A DNA stretch of 64,000 bases from assembly GCA_963809795.1 (NCBI GenBank), contig CAWELN010000007.1, positions 62,001 through 126,000 on the forward strand, in the 5' to 3' direction. Source of the stretch: DASUAS01 sp963809795 (GTDB lineage: Bacteria; Actinomycetota; Acidimicrobiia; IMCC26256; DASPTH01). How positions within the stretch are numbered: the stretch's first letter is position 1; every line of letters begins with the position of its first letter. Under the pieces are notes generated by a model, which saw only the letters and a list, made by a program, of their open reading frames with translations, was not told the origin of the DNA and did no database searches. The position numbers and the translations under genes are program-made. Shown here in pieces: positions 8,418 through 16,596 of this stretch.

Positions 8418-8528
8418 TCAGCCGAACACGGCCCACAGGACCAGCGCCGCGATCACCACCAGCGCGACCGCGACGATGACGACGTCGCTGCTGCGCTTGG
8501 CCTGGGAGCGGAACGGGTTGAGGCCCAC
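8418..8528 (-). CDS. Small single-pass membrane protein
   Basis: A 36-residue protein beginning GLNPFRSQAKRSSD, a basic N-terminus, followed by one hydrophobic helix (VVIVAVALVVIAALVLWAVFG) that reaches the C-terminus. The GTG at 8528 is preferred. An in-frame ATG at 8549 would add seven residues but would overlap the start of the divergent enoyl-CoA hydratase gene. Very short actinobacterial membrane proteins with an NPFR/NPHR start are familiar but uncharacterised. No function assigned. Confidence 0.5.
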   Translation of the reverse strand: MGLNPFRSQAKRSSDVVIVAVALVVIAALVLWAVFG

Positions 8529-8547
8529 ACCGCTACGGTAGCGGCCC

Positions 8548-9324
8548 ATGTCGGATCTCCTCGTCGACCGTCGCGACGGCGTGGTGACGCTCACGCTCAA
8601 CCGGCCCGACACGATGAACGCGATCACCGGCGAGATGTGGGGCGGCCTCGAGGACGTGTTCGGCGAGGTCGCGCGCAACCGCGACGACCGAGTCCTCGTG
8701 GTGACCGGTGCCGGACGCGCCTTCTGCGCGGGCGCCGACCTGATCGAGTCGGGGATGCCGCGCACCTCGGGCCGGCGGCTCGAGCACATGCGCGGCGTCG
8801 GGCGGAGCGCGGCCGCGCTGCGGGGCATCGCGAAGCCGACCGTCGCCAAGGTGAACGGGGTGGCCGCGGGCGCCGGGCTCAGCCTGGCGCTCGGCTGCGA
8901 CCTCGTGATCGCGTCCGACGCCGCCCGCTTCAGCGCGATCTTCGTGCAGCGGGGCCTGAGCATCGACTACGGCGGCTCGTGGCTCCTCCCGCGCCTGGTC
9001 GGCATCCACAAGGCCAAGGAGCTGGCCCTGCTCGCCGACGTGATCCCGGCCGCCGACGCCGAGCGGGTGGGGATCGTGAACCGGGTGGTGCCCGCCGCCG
9101 AGCTCGACGGGGAGGTCGACGCGCTGGTCGCCCGGCTCCTGACGATGGCCCCGGTGGCGCTCTCGCAGACCAAGCACCTCCTCGACCAGGCGATGTCGAC
9201 CACCTTCGAGGACGCGGTCGAGGCGGAGGCGATGGCGCAGGTGGTGAACCTCAGCACCCCGGACGCCAAGGAGGCGCTGCGCGCGTTCATGGAGAAGCGC
9301 GACCCGGAGTTCACCGGCGAGTAG
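8548..9324 (+). CDS. Enoyl-CoA hydratase/isomerase family protein
   Basis: A 258-residue crotonase-superfamily enzyme, probably in fatty-acid or branched-chain acyl-CoA breakdown. The oxyanion-hole segments are AGRAFCAGADLIESG (about residues 54-68) and VNGVAAGAGLSLALGCDLVIA. The typical GGSWLLPRLVG and ADAERVGIVNRVVP segments follow. The protein is intact and of normal length. It is unrelated in close sequence to the other family member at 4.0-4.9 kb. It converges on dprA with an 11-nt gap. Substrate not determinable. Confidence 0.92.
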   Translation: MSDLLVDRRDGVVTLTLNRPDTMNAITGEMWGGLEDVFGEVARNRDDRVLVVTGAGRAFCAGADLIESGMPRTSGRRLEHMRGVGRSAAALRGIAKPTVAKVNGVAAGAGLSLALGCDLVIASDAARFSAIFVQRGLSIDYGGSWLLPRLVGIHKAKELALLADVIPAADAERVGIVNRVVPAAELDGEVDALVARLLTMAPVALSQTKHLLDQAMSTTFEDAVEAEAMAQVVNLSTPDAKEALRAFMEKRDPEFTGE

Positions 9325-9335
9325 GCGCGTCGCCG

Positions 9336-10472
9336 TCATCGCGGCCAGCACAGGCCGCGTGCCCGCTCCATCCAACGGTCGCGCTCGAGCGCCCGCACCG
9401 CCGCGACCACGGTCGACGGCGCGAGTGCAGTGCGGCTCGCCAGCTGGTCGAGCGTGGCCGGTTCGCCATGGCAGGCTCGGAGCACCGCGGCCGCCTCTCC
9501 CACGGGCGGCGTGCGCAGGTCGAGCCGGGGCGCGCCGTGTTCGAGCTCGAGCGCGACCAGCACGTCGGAGGGTTCGAGCACGACACCCGCGCCGTCGTAG
9601 AGCAGCGCGTTGGTGCCCGCGGCCGAAGGGTTGCGCCGGGATCCGGGATACGCCATCACCGTGCGGCCGTATTCGAGCGCGCGCTCGGCGGTGATGCGCG
9701 CACCGCCCTTCAACGTGGCCTCCACGACGACCACCACCTCCGCCAGACCCGCGATGATCCGGTTGCGCACCGGAAACGCCTGCCGACGCGGCTGCACGCC
9801 GTAGCCGAGCTCGCTCATCAGCAGGCCCGCGCCACGCACACGGTCGAACAACACGCGGTGCCGCCGCGGGTAGACGACGTCGAGCCCGGTGCCGACGACA
9901 CCCACCACCGCGCCGCCCGCGTCGAGCGCGCCCTCGTGCGCGGCGGCGTCGATCCCGATCGCGAGGCCGCTCACCACCGTGACCCCGGCCCGGGCGAGGA
10001 CCGCACCGAGCTCGTAAGCGTCCTCGAGCCCGTGAGGCGTTGCCGCGCGCGTCCCCACCACCGCCACCCGCCGTCGTCCGAGGGCCTCCGGGCGCTCGCC
10101 TTCGGCGAGCAGCACCACCGGCGGTTCCGGCAGGTCGTCGATCGGGTACCCCGGCCGACCCTCGACGAACACATGGGTGGCGCGCTCGCGCAGCAGATCG
10201 TCGACGCGCGCCGTGTGTGCCGCCTCTTGCCAGATGCGTGCCAGCGCCGTACGCGCCGGCAGATCGGTTGCCGACGCGCCGTCGCAGAGCACCGCCGAGC
10301 CCAGGCCGCGATCGAGCGCGGCCAGCGCGCCGACCGGGCCGCCCGCGCGTTCGATGAGTGCTCGGAGCCGCTTGGGTGTCATGTCGGGCAGGCAGGCGAG
10401 CGTCGCGGCCGCGACCTCGACCGGATCACGCGGCGGGCGGGGTGGACGAGCGCGGTCGCGGTCGGCGCTCAC
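9336..10472 (-). CDS. dprA: DNA-processing protein DprA (DNA uptake / transformation)
   Basis: DprA binds incoming single-stranded DNA and loads RecA during natural transformation. The 378-residue protein has an N-terminal helical/SAM-like part (LACLPDMTPKRLRALIERAGG), the Rossmann-like core (VAVVGTRAATPHGLEDAYEL, VVSGLAIGIDAAAHEGAL, FPVRNRIIAGLAEVVVVVEA, NALLYDGAGVV) and a C-terminal winged-helix segment. The GTG start overlaps the comM stop (GTGA), so translation is probably coupled. The open frame continues upstream inside comM, but that part is not DprA-like. Confidence 0.95.
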   Translation of the reverse strand: MSADRDRARPPRPPRDPVEVAAATLACLPDMTPKRLRALIERAGGPVGALAALDRGLGSAVLCDGASATDLPARTALARIWQEAAHTARVDDLLRERATHVFVEGRPGYPIDDLPEPPVVLLAEGERPEALGRRRVAVVGTRAATPHGLEDAYELGAVLARAGVTVVSGLAIGIDAAAHEGALDAGGAVVGVVGTGLDVVYPRRHRVLFDRVRGAGLLMSELGYGVQPRRQAFPVRNRIIAGLAEVVVVVEATLKGGARITAERALEYGRTVMAYPGSRRNPSAAGTNALLYDGAGVVLEPSDVLVALELEHGAPRLDLRTPPVGEAAAVLRACHGEPATLDQLASRTALAPSTVVAAVRALERDRWMERARGLCWPR

Positions 10473-11983
10473 GGCACGTCTCCCCGCATCTCCGATGCCA
10501 GATCGAGGTGGTCGGCGGTGATCCCGGCCGCGTCGTCGAGGTCGGCCAGAGTGCGGGCGACGCGTCGTATCCGGGTGGCGCCCCGACCGGTGAGGTTGCG
10601 CTCGGCGATGAGGAACCGCCAGGCGTCGTCGGCGTCGGGCCCGAGCGAGAGCAGGCGCGCGACCGCGCCGGCCGCCACGTGCGCGTTCTGCGACCACGGC
10701 CAGTCGGCGTAGCGCGCCCGCTGCCGTTCGAATGCGGCCGCGACTCGGAGCGCCACGTCGGCGGAGCGCTCGCCTCGGACGTCGGCCGCTTCCGGCGCGT
10801 CCACGCGCACCCGCAGGTCGAAGCGGTCGAGGAGCGGCGCGCTCAACCGTCGCCGGTACCGCTCGCGCTGCGCGTCGCTGCAGCGGCAGCCCTGCGCGCC
10901 CGAGCCGCACGGACACGGGTTCGAGCACGCGATGAGCTGGAACGCGGCGGGGAAGGTGAGCGACACCGGTTGGCGCGAGATGCGCACCGCCCGCTCCTCG
11001 AGCGGCTGCCGCAGCGCGTCGAGCGAGCTGGGCGCGAACTCCCCGAGCTCGTCGAGGAAGAGGACGCCCCGGTGCGCGAGTGTGATCTCGCCGGGGCGGG
11101 CGCGGCCGCTCCCGCCGCCGACGAGCGCGGCGGTCGACGCGGTGTGGTGGGGGGCGCGGAACGGCCGGCGGCCGACGAGGCGCCCGGCGACCGGTTCGCC
11201 GGCGGCGGAGTGGATGCGGGTGACCTCGAGCGCCTCGGCGGGGGACAAGGGCGGGAGGATGGTGCCCAATCGCCGGGCGAGCATCGTCTTGCCGGTGCCG
11301 GGCGGGCCGCAGAACAGCAGGTGGTGGCCGCCGGCGGCCGCGACCTCGAGCGCCTGGCGGGCGAACGGCAGCCCCCGCACGTCGGCGAGGTCGACCAGCT
11401 CGTCGTCGCCGAGTGCCGCTTCGAGGTCACGGTCGGGGTCGGCCGCGGGCGGGTCCCAGTCGGGCCAGGGCTCCTCGCCCTTCAGGCACGCCCGGAGCTC
11501 GCCGAGGGTGCGTGCCGCCCGCACCCGCACGCCGCCGACCAGCTCGGCCTCGGAGGCGTTGGCGACGGGCACGACCACGGCGCCGACCCCGGCACGCGCG
11601 AGCGCGTCGACGAGCGCAAGGGTGCCCGGCACCGGGCGGACCGAGCCGTCGAGGCCGAGCTCCCCGAGCACCGCGACGCCGTCGAGCACACCGGCCGGGA
11701 GCGCGTCGTTGGCCCCGAGCAGACCGAGCGCGACCGCGAGCTCGAGCCCGGAGCCGGACTTGCGGACGCCGCCGGGGGCGAGGTTGACGGTGATGCGGCG
11801 TTGGGGCCACTCGAGGCCCGATGACAACACCGCGGCGCGGACGCGTTCACGCGACTCGCGGACCGCGGCGTCGGGCAGCCCGACGACCTGGTACGCGGGC
11901 AGGCCGGACGAGACGTGGACCTCGACGGTGACGGGTTGACCGTCGACGCCGATGAGGGTGGCGCTGCGGACCGCGGCGAGCAC
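10469..11983 (-). CDS. comM: ComM/YifB Mg-chelatase-like AAA+ ATPase
   Basis: ComM is a hexameric helicase that promotes branch migration during recombination of transforming DNA. The 504-residue protein has the N-terminal ATP-dependent protease-like domain (VTVEVHVSSGLPAYQVVGLP, ITVNLAPGGVRKSG), then AAA+ Walker A FCGPPGTGKTML and Walker B GVLFLDELGEF. A four-cysteine cluster follows (CSNPCPCGSGAQGCRCSD), and the Mg-chelatase C-terminal domain closes the protein. The GTG at 11983 is chosen because it follows a strong GGGAGGTC ribosome-binding site. Upstream sequence belongs to the scar of a broken Rieske gene. Confidence 0.96.
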   Translation of the reverse strand: MLAAVRSATLIGVDGQPVTVEVHVSSGLPAYQVVGLPDAAVRESRERVRAAVLSSGLEWPQRRITVNLAPGGVRKSGSGLELAVALGLLGANDALPAGVLDGVAVLGELGLDGSVRPVPGTLALVDALARAGVGAVVVPVANASEAELVGGVRVRAARTLGELRACLKGEEPWPDWDPPAADPDRDLEAALGDDELVDLADVRGLPFARQALEVAAAGGHHLLFCGPPGTGKTMLARRLGTILPPLSPAEALEVTRIHSAAGEPVAGRLVGRRPFRAPHHTASTAALVGGGSGRARPGEITLAHRGVLFLDELGEFAPSSLDALRQPLEERAVRISRQPVSLTFPAAFQLIACSNPCPCGSGAQGCRCSDAQRERYRRRLSAPLLDRFDLRVRVDAPEAADVRGERSADVALRVAAAFERQRARYADWPWSQNAHVAAGAVARLLSLGPDADDAWRFLIAERNLTGRGATRIRRVARTLADLDDAAGITADHLDLASEMRGDVP

Positions 11984-12057
11984 GGTGACCTCCCGGATCG
12001 TGGAGATGGGGGGAGGGCCGGTCCGCGGCGACCTCGACGGTCCTCCGAGGTTCGCGC

Positions 12058-12573
12058 CTGGTGGGTGCACACTCCCGAGAGAGCGCGGAGGTTGCCTCCG
12101 TCGTTGACGACGAACCCGACGGTCGTCGCCGTCGCGAAGGGCTTCACCTCGCCTGCGGTGATGTCGGTGCTTGCCGCGACGGGCTGCCAGGTGCCGTGAT
12201 CGGGCTCCAGCGTCTTCGCGTTTGCTTGAACGGTGGGGTTGTCCGATGACGTGAGGACCTCGCGGTCGACGACGATGCCGATTGCGGCGGCGGCGGCGGC
12301 TGCGGCGGTGACACCCAACAGGGCTTCCCTCCGGCTGAGCCGGAGCGCGATCGGCTGCGCGGCCTCGGGCGCTGGCTCTGCGAATTCGTCGGCGAGACGT
12401 TGGTGGAGATCGGCGACGAATTCTGGGCTCGGTAGCGTTGCGCCCGGTTAGGCGGCGCGCAGCTCGATCGCGGCGCGCATCGCCTCGGCTTCGTCGGCGT
12501 CCGGTTCGAAGTGGCGCGGGCGTCGGTTGCCGAGCACGGCGTCAACGAAGCGGGAGAAGCGCCGATGTTTCAC
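12058..12573 (-). pseudogene. Broken Rieske [2Fe-2S] protein gene: in-frame nonsense codon and missing 3' half
   Basis: The frame starts with a GTG (MKHRRFSRFVDAVLGNRRPR) that overlaps the stop of the upstream sigma gene. After 41 codons it meets TAA at 12450-12448. The same frame continues coherently beyond it: EFVADLHQRLADEF, a twin-arginine-like signal (LSRREALLGVTAAAAAAAA), then a Rieske-type domain up to LSGVCTHQ. There the homology stops. The expected second half of the CTHxxC motif and the CxCHG motif are absent, and the comM leader begins at once. I infer a Tat-exported Rieske protein with a cytosolic N-terminal segment, inactivated twice. Confidence 0.75.
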
Positions 12574-13179
12574 ACCAGTTCCTCGGAGAGCTGCGCGGCG
12601 CGGCGAAGCGCCCGGTGTTGGAGGACTTTGGCGTTGCTCAGGCTGACGTTCATCGTGCGCGCTGCTTCGCGCAACGAGCAGGACTGAATGAACCGCAGTT
12701 CCAGGATCCGGCCATAGTTCTCTGGTAGCGCGGCAAGGATGCGATTGACGCGTTGTGGTGCATCGGACTCGGGGGCAGGTTCGTGAAGCGATGGCAGGTC
12801 ACGTTCGACGTCGATCGTGGTGATCTCCATCTGGAATTGTCGTTTCCAATGGGTTGCCAGCACCGTGCGCGCCGTAGCGAGAAGGTAGGCACGCACCTCG
12901 CCGACGGAAGCGGACGTGCGCAGCGGTCCGAGCGCGGTGCGGAAAACTTCGGCGGTCAGGTCCTCAGCGTCGGCGCGGTTGCCGACGCGGCTGTAGATGA
13001 TGCGGTAGAGACGTTCGACGTTGTCCAGATAGATCGCTTCCCAGTCGGGATAGCGATCCGCCTCGACGCTGCGCAGATGACCGGCTCGACCGGCGGCCCG
13101 CTCCGGCGCGGCGGAGGGCGTGGCTCCGCTCGGCGCGTCGGTGCTCGCGTGTCGGCGGAGCCGGGTCGTCGTCGGTCAC
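12570..13179 (-). CDS. ECF-family RNA polymerase sigma factor (interrupted by one extra base)
   Basis: Region 2 (LDNVERLYRIIYSRVGNRAD, then AEDLTAEVFRTAL) and region 4 (LAALPENYGRILELRFIQ, AARTMNVSLSNAKVLQHRAL) of an ECF sigma-70 are clear. The GTG start (MTDDDPAPPTREHRRAE) sits in another frame. One surplus base between about 13050 and 13115 must be removed to join them, giving about 203 codons. The start lies 7 nt after the TATCTT of a shared promoter motif, so the mRNA may be leaderless and the gene autoregulated. Its stop overlaps the Rieske pseudogene start. No separate anti-sigma gene is evident; the basic N-terminal segment of the Rieske frame might have had that role (inference). Confidence 0.8.
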
Positions 13180-13186
13180 TGAAATC

Positions 13187-13207
13187 AAGATAGGTGCGCG
13201 GGTTACA
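13187..13207 (-). promoter_or_regulatory. Shared motif TGTAACCC-N7-TATCTT upstream of the ECF sigma gene
   Basis: On the minus strand TGTAACCC (13207-13200) is followed after 7 nt by TATCTT (13192-13187) and, 7 nt later, by the GTG of the sigma gene. It overlaps the stop codon of the preceding membrane-protein gene. The 14 nt CGTCGGTGTAACCC is identical in the copy before copCD. It may be an ECF promoter or a common operator. The TGTAACC half resembles the GTAACC -35 of some metal-stress ECF factors (from memory). Confidence 0.6.
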
Positions 13208-13703
13208 CCGACGCCCGATGCCTGCCGGTGTGCTCCACCGGCAGCGTGGCGGTGTGGGTTGGCCTGCGGACACCGTCGACCACGAGCGCGGCGCCGAGCA
13301 GGACGACGGCAGCACCTTCCGAGATGATGGTGAGGAGGCTCTGTGGCGCGGGTTGGAGGCCGCGCTCCTGGAAGTTGAACAGGCCGCCTGGGAGCCGGCT
13401 GAGCACGAAGGCAGCGAGCGTCCCGAGGCCGAGGATGATCCCCGCTGATCGGGCGCCGGCCCGTGCACTCACCGCGATGGGACCCGCGTGGACGTGGAAG
13501 TTGAGAGGGATGACGAGCGCGGAGGCGACGATGGCGGAGCCGATGAACTGGACGATGAAGCCGGTACCGATGGTCGGGATGGCCCGGTACCCCTTGAGGT
13601 AGAGGCAGTAGTGGAGGTAGCCGCCGCCTGCGATGAACGCGGCGGCGAGGTAATCGAGGAGACGCGCGCTTTCGCGACGGGTTTCGTGCACTCCGAACGA
13701 CAT
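13203..13703 (-). CDS. Four-helix membrane protein of the copper/redox island
   Basis: A 166-residue integral membrane protein with about four hydrophobic helices, near residues 15-38, 45-70, 85-107 and 122-142. Histidines cluster near membrane faces (GYLHYCLYLKGY and NFHVHAGPIAV), and a cysteine lies within the first helix region. It lies 13 nt after the cupredoxin gene, so the two are probably co-transcribed. I do not recognise a named family. Position suggests a membrane partner for cupredoxin or Rieske electron transfer or for copper handling, which is inference from context only. Confidence 0.75.
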   Translation of the reverse strand: MSFGVHETRRESARLLDYLAAAFIAGGGYLHYCLYLKGYRAIPTIGTGFIVQFIGSAIVASALVIPLNFHVHAGPIAVSARAGARSAGIILGLGTLAAFVLSRLPGGLFNFQERGLQPAPQSLLTIISEGAAVVLLGAALVVDGVRRPTHTATLPVEHTGRHRASV

Positions 13704-13716
13704 GTGGTTGCTCCTC

Positions 13717-14187
13717 TCAGGCCGTCACGACGACGGTGCCGTGCATGAACGGGTGGATGGCGCAGATGTACTGGTAGGTGCCCGGGGTGCTGAACGTGCG
13801 GGAGTACGTCGCGTTTTGCTCGAGCGTCTTCGAGTTGACGTTGCCGGTCGCGAAGTTGACGCTGTGCGCGATCGCGTCGTGGTTTGTCCACGTCACCTTG
13901 GCGCCGACCTTGACGGTCAGAGTGCGGGGACCGAACTTGAAGTTGGAGATCTTCACCCGCGTCGTGCCGACGGCCGGCGCCTTGTGGGTGGCCTTCGCCG
14001 GCGTCGGGTTCGAGGGGGCGTGGTGCTGGCTGTGCGCAGGCGCGACCGCGGCCGACGCGGGGGCAGCCGCGAGCCCAGGCACGAAGCCGAGCGCGAGCGC
14101 GGCCAGGGCGGCCATGAGCAACACGGCGCAGGTCCCGGGCGCGCGGCCCGAGGGCCGTCGTCTGGCGGTGGCAGCGTTGTGATCCAC
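13717..14187 (-). CDS. Secreted cupredoxin (type I blue-copper protein, plastocyanin/azurin-like)
   Basis: A 156-residue protein with an N-terminal signal or anchor (about residues 20-46), a His/Pro/Ala-rich linker and a C-terminal cupredoxin domain. The four type-1 copper ligands are visible: His in NHDAIAHSVNF, then Cys, His and Met in YQYICAIHPFMHGTVVV. A single-electron carrier outside the membrane is the expected role. The ATG follows a TTGAAGGGAGAA ribosome-binding site. About 48 nt upstream is a copy of the TGTAACCC/TATCT motif, giving this gene its own promoter inside the end of copCD. Confidence 0.9.
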   Translation of the reverse strand: MDHNAATARRRPSGRAPGTCAVLLMAALAALALGFVPGLAAAPASAAVAPAHSQHHAPSNPTPAKATHKAPAVGTTRVKISNFKFGPRTLTVKVGAKVTWTNHDAIAHSVNFATGNVNSKTLEQNATYSRTFSTPGTYQYICAIHPFMHGTVVVTA

Positions 14188-14227
14188 GATGGTTCTCCCT
14201 TGAAGATGGATTGACCGGTTTGTGATC

Positions 14228-16384
14228 TCATTGAGAGATAGGCGGGTGGGTTACAGCGACGGTCGTGGTCGATGGCGGCGCGGTGATCGGCGGGGCATGG
14301 TCGAAGGCGGAGTAGGTGTGCACCATCAGGTGGGCCTCGGCGAGCATCTCCTCGCGCCGCACGAGTCCGTCATGGCCCACCCAGATGCGGAACCATGCGG
14401 GAAGGTCGGGGCGTGTGAACACGACGATGTCCGACGCGACGCCGCCCACGACGCCGGTGCCGACGACACGTGCGCTCGTCGCCGGACCCCAGAGCTGACG
14501 GAAGTAGGGCGATGGCCACGCGACGGCCGCGTCGGTGCGTTGCCCGGACCACGGCTGATCAAGCCCGTCGCGGCGATAGGTGCGCTTCCCGATGTCGATC
14601 TCCGTGGTGCCGCCGGTCGTGAACTGGAGCAGGTCGGGTGCCCCGAAGACGTAATCGGCGATCACGGCTCGGCCCGCCGTGTCGGCGCGGACGGATTCGT
14701 GGAGTTGCAGTGACGTGAGGTGTTCCTCGGCCGCCAGTGCACGGGCGAGATCGACGCGGCCGCTTGGTGTCGGGAGGGGTATATGGAGGTCGACACGCGC
14801 CTGACGTCGGTCGGTTGTGAGCGCGACCGTGATGGTCCAAACGCCGCGCCCGTGGATCCGCGAGGTGCCAGCGAAGGCAGCGGCGCCTACGTGGTGCAGC
14901 ATGACGCTGAAGGGCGGCCGGCCCGGCGCGGCACCGCTCACGCGCACCGTATGCGGAGGATCGGCCGAGGCCCCGCCCAGTATCCGTACTCGGGTCTGCA
15001 CACGCCCGGGTCGAGGCGGTGTGAGCGTCAACCCGACAACGAAGGGTCCGCTCGCTCCCGCCACCGACACCGCATCGTCGGCCTGCGATCTCGAGCTGTT
15101 GACCGTGGTCACGGCGTTGGTCGTCGCCGCGAACGACGCCGGTGACGGTGGCGGCGCTCCCGACAGCACCGTGCCGAGCGCGATCGCCGTACCCGCCGCC
15201 AAGGCCTCGAGCCGCAGCGGACGACGCAGCCGCCACGCGGGCGAGCCGTTCCGCCGTCGCCGGAGGTGGAGCAGCCCCGCCGCCACGACGACGACGAACA
15301 CGGCGAACTTGGCCAGGACGAGTACGCCATAGCTCGTCGTCGTCAACGCCGACACGCTTCTCAGCTCCACGGCGGTGGCGACCGCTCCCGTCGCCAACAC
15401 GGCCCCGGCCGCGCCGATCGCGTAGGGCGACATCGCCTTCAGCGTTCGCACCACACGAGGTGAGACCAGCGAGGTGACGATCGCCGCCACCCACACACCG
15501 ACCCCGAGCAGGTGGACGGCGAGCACGGCGGTTGTGACCAACGGTGCCGCGCCAGCGGCCGCGTGCCCGGTCGCAAGTTCGGCCGTGATCGCGATCGACA
15601 CGGCGACGAGACCACCGTGGCGCGTCGCGGTCGCGTGCCGTCGCGCCGACCAGGCACCAACCAACGCGGAAACGAGCACGATCGCGTCCAGTTGCGCCAC
15701 TCGCCCCCCGGCGAGTGCCACGACATCGACCGGCGTCGTCGCCAGCCGGTCTCCCAGCACCGCAATTGAACCGACCAACGCCGCCGCCGTCGCAAGGCGT
15801 ACGAGACCCTCGAGCCGCATCGGCGAGATCCCGCTCCGCCGAGCAGCGCGCGCGACCACGAACAGCCCGCCCCACAGCGCAAGCCCGACCAGCGTCACGA
15901 GCCTCCCCAACACACTGACCCTGCTCGCGCCCGCGAACAGACCCGCGTCGACGTGACGAACCGTGCTCGCCGCGACCCCGATCGCGAAGCTGTAGCTACC
16001 AGTCTCCATGTGGCCGTCGTCACTGGAGACCGAGGTCCAGCGAACGATGTAGCGACCGGGCTGCAGCAAACCGAGCGGACGCCGGATCGATCGCTCATCG
16101 CCCGCAACCGCGACCGTCGGACCGTTCGTTGCCTGCGTCGCACCCGGGCCCGTGACCGCCACCGTGCTCGTCCGCAGCTCGACCGCCTCACTGAAGCGCA
16201 ACACCACCGCACCCGGCGCTTGCGGAAGGCTCGCGCCGGGGGCCGGCGATGCTGACACCAGAGCGGCGTGCGCGTTCGCCGGCGCAGCGACAACGAGCAT
16301 GATGCCGATCGCGCCGAGCACGAGGGCCACTACCTTGACCGCCCGCCTCAGCCACGTCTCAGCTCGCCGGCGATTCCGCTGCAC
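14228..16384 (-). CDS. CopC-CopD fusion copper protein with extra C-terminal domain
   Basis: After a signal peptide (VVALVLGAIGIMLVVAAPANA) the mature protein begins HAALVSASPAPGASL, the CopC copper site, with the second cluster SSDDGHMETGSYSF. CopC is followed by a CopD/YcnJ-type membrane domain of about eight helices (VSVLGRLVTLVGLALWGG onward). The protein ends with an unusual 220-240 residue exported domain, partly YtkA-like (TLTPPRPGRVQTRVRI) and partly lipoprotein-like (LTSLQLHESVRADTAGRAV, RDGLDQPWSG). Start is uncertain. GTG 16384 gives a clean signal peptide, 718 residues. GTG 16462 lies 5 nt after the motif's TATCTC and could be a leaderless start. Likely function is periplasmic copper binding and import. 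Confidence 0.85.
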   Translation of the reverse strand: MQRNRRRAETWLRRAVKVVALVLGAIGIMLVVAAPANAHAALVSASPAPGASLPQAPGAVVLRFSEAVELRTSTVAVTGPGATQATNGPTVAVAGDERSIRRPLGLLQPGRYIVRWTSVSSDDGHMETGSYSFAIGVAASTVRHVDAGLFAGASRVSVLGRLVTLVGLALWGGLFVVARAARRSGISPMRLEGLVRLATAAALVGSIAVLGDRLATTPVDVVALAGGRVAQLDAIVLVSALVGAWSARRHATATRHGGLVAVSIAITAELATGHAAAGAAPLVTTAVLAVHLLGVGVWVAAIVTSLVSPRVVRTLKAMSPYAIGAAGAVLATGAVATAVELRSVSALTTTSYGVLVLAKFAVFVVVVAAGLLHLRRRRNGSPAWRLRRPLRLEALAAGTAIALGTVLSGAPPPSPASFAATTNAVTTVNSSRSQADDAVSVAGASGPFVVGLTLTPPRPGRVQTRVRILGGASADPPHTVRVSGAAPGRPPFSVMLHHVGAAAFAGTSRIHGRGVWTITVALTTDRRQARVDLHIPLPTPSGRVDLARALAAEEHLTSLQLHESVRADTAGRAVIADYVFGAPDLLQFTTGGTTEIDIGKRTYRRDGLDQPWSGQRTDAAVAWPSPYFRQLWGPATSARVVGTGVVGGVASDIVVFTRPDLPAWFRIWVGHDGLVRREEMLAEAHLMVHTYSAFDHAPPITAPPSTTTVAVTHPPISQ
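14235..14255 (-). promoter_or_regulatory. Shared motif TGTAACCC-N7-TATCTC upstream of the cupredoxin gene
   Basis: On the minus strand TGTAACCC (14255-14248), 7 nt, then TATCTC (14240-14235). It sits within the last codons of copCD and about 48 nt before the cupredoxin ATG, giving a leader with a ribosome-binding site. It matches the copy before the sigma gene in spacing and in CGTCG(C/G)TGTAACCC. Confidence 0.6.
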
Positions 16385-16467
16385 GCGTTTGCGCGCGCAG
16401 TGCGCGCTCGACGGTCTGCCGCGGCTCGTGCAGCCGTCCTCCACCGATCGTTCCGACGCCACTCTCG

Positions 16468-16487
16468 GAGATACCGACGGGGTTACA
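16468..16487 (-). promoter_or_regulatory. Shared motif TGTAACCC-N6-TATCTC upstream of copCD
   Basis: On the minus strand TGTAACCC (16487-16480), 6 nt, then TATCTC (16473-16468). The spacer is one base shorter than in the other two copies. CGTCGGTGTAACCC is identical to the copy before the sigma gene. An in-frame GTG for copCD follows 5 nt later. Confidence 0.55.
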
Positions 16488-16496
16488 CCGACGTCA

Positions 16497-16517
16497 CGTA
16501 TCCCTTCCACCTATCTG
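16497..16517 (+). promoter_or_regulatory. Degenerate fourth copy of the motif, on the plus strand
   Basis: CGTATCCC (16497-16504), 7 nt (TTCCACC), TATCTG (16512-16517). Two mismatches in the first block, exact spacing, and the CACC-TATCT junction matches the sigma-gene copy. It points towards a short orphan start at 16559 that has a good ribosome-binding site. Back-to-back with the copCD motif, it would form a divergent promoter. Confidence 0.35.
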
Positions 16518-16558
16518 CTCTGTGTCTGGACGACCGGCACGAGCGGAAGGCAGCGACC

Positions 16559-16596
16559 ATGAACCAAGACACCTACAGCCGCATGGGGTGTGACAG
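16559..16596 (+). pseudogene. Orphan gene start (first codons only), truncated at the island edge
   Basis: A strong GGAAGG ribosome-binding site 8 nt before an ATG opens MNQDTYSRMGCDS, but after about a dozen codons the sequence is simply the reverse of the amidase 3' end. No gene body is present. With the motif copy 40 nt upstream, this looks like the surviving 5' end of a divergently transcribed island gene whose remainder was lost. The frame stays open further, but only as antisense of the amidase. Confidence 0.3.

Noticed and set aside
12964..13188. A separate 74-residue protein upstream of the sigma factor
   Set aside because: Its beginning matches an expected sigma N-terminus and its later part is region 2 read out of frame; one extra base explains both.
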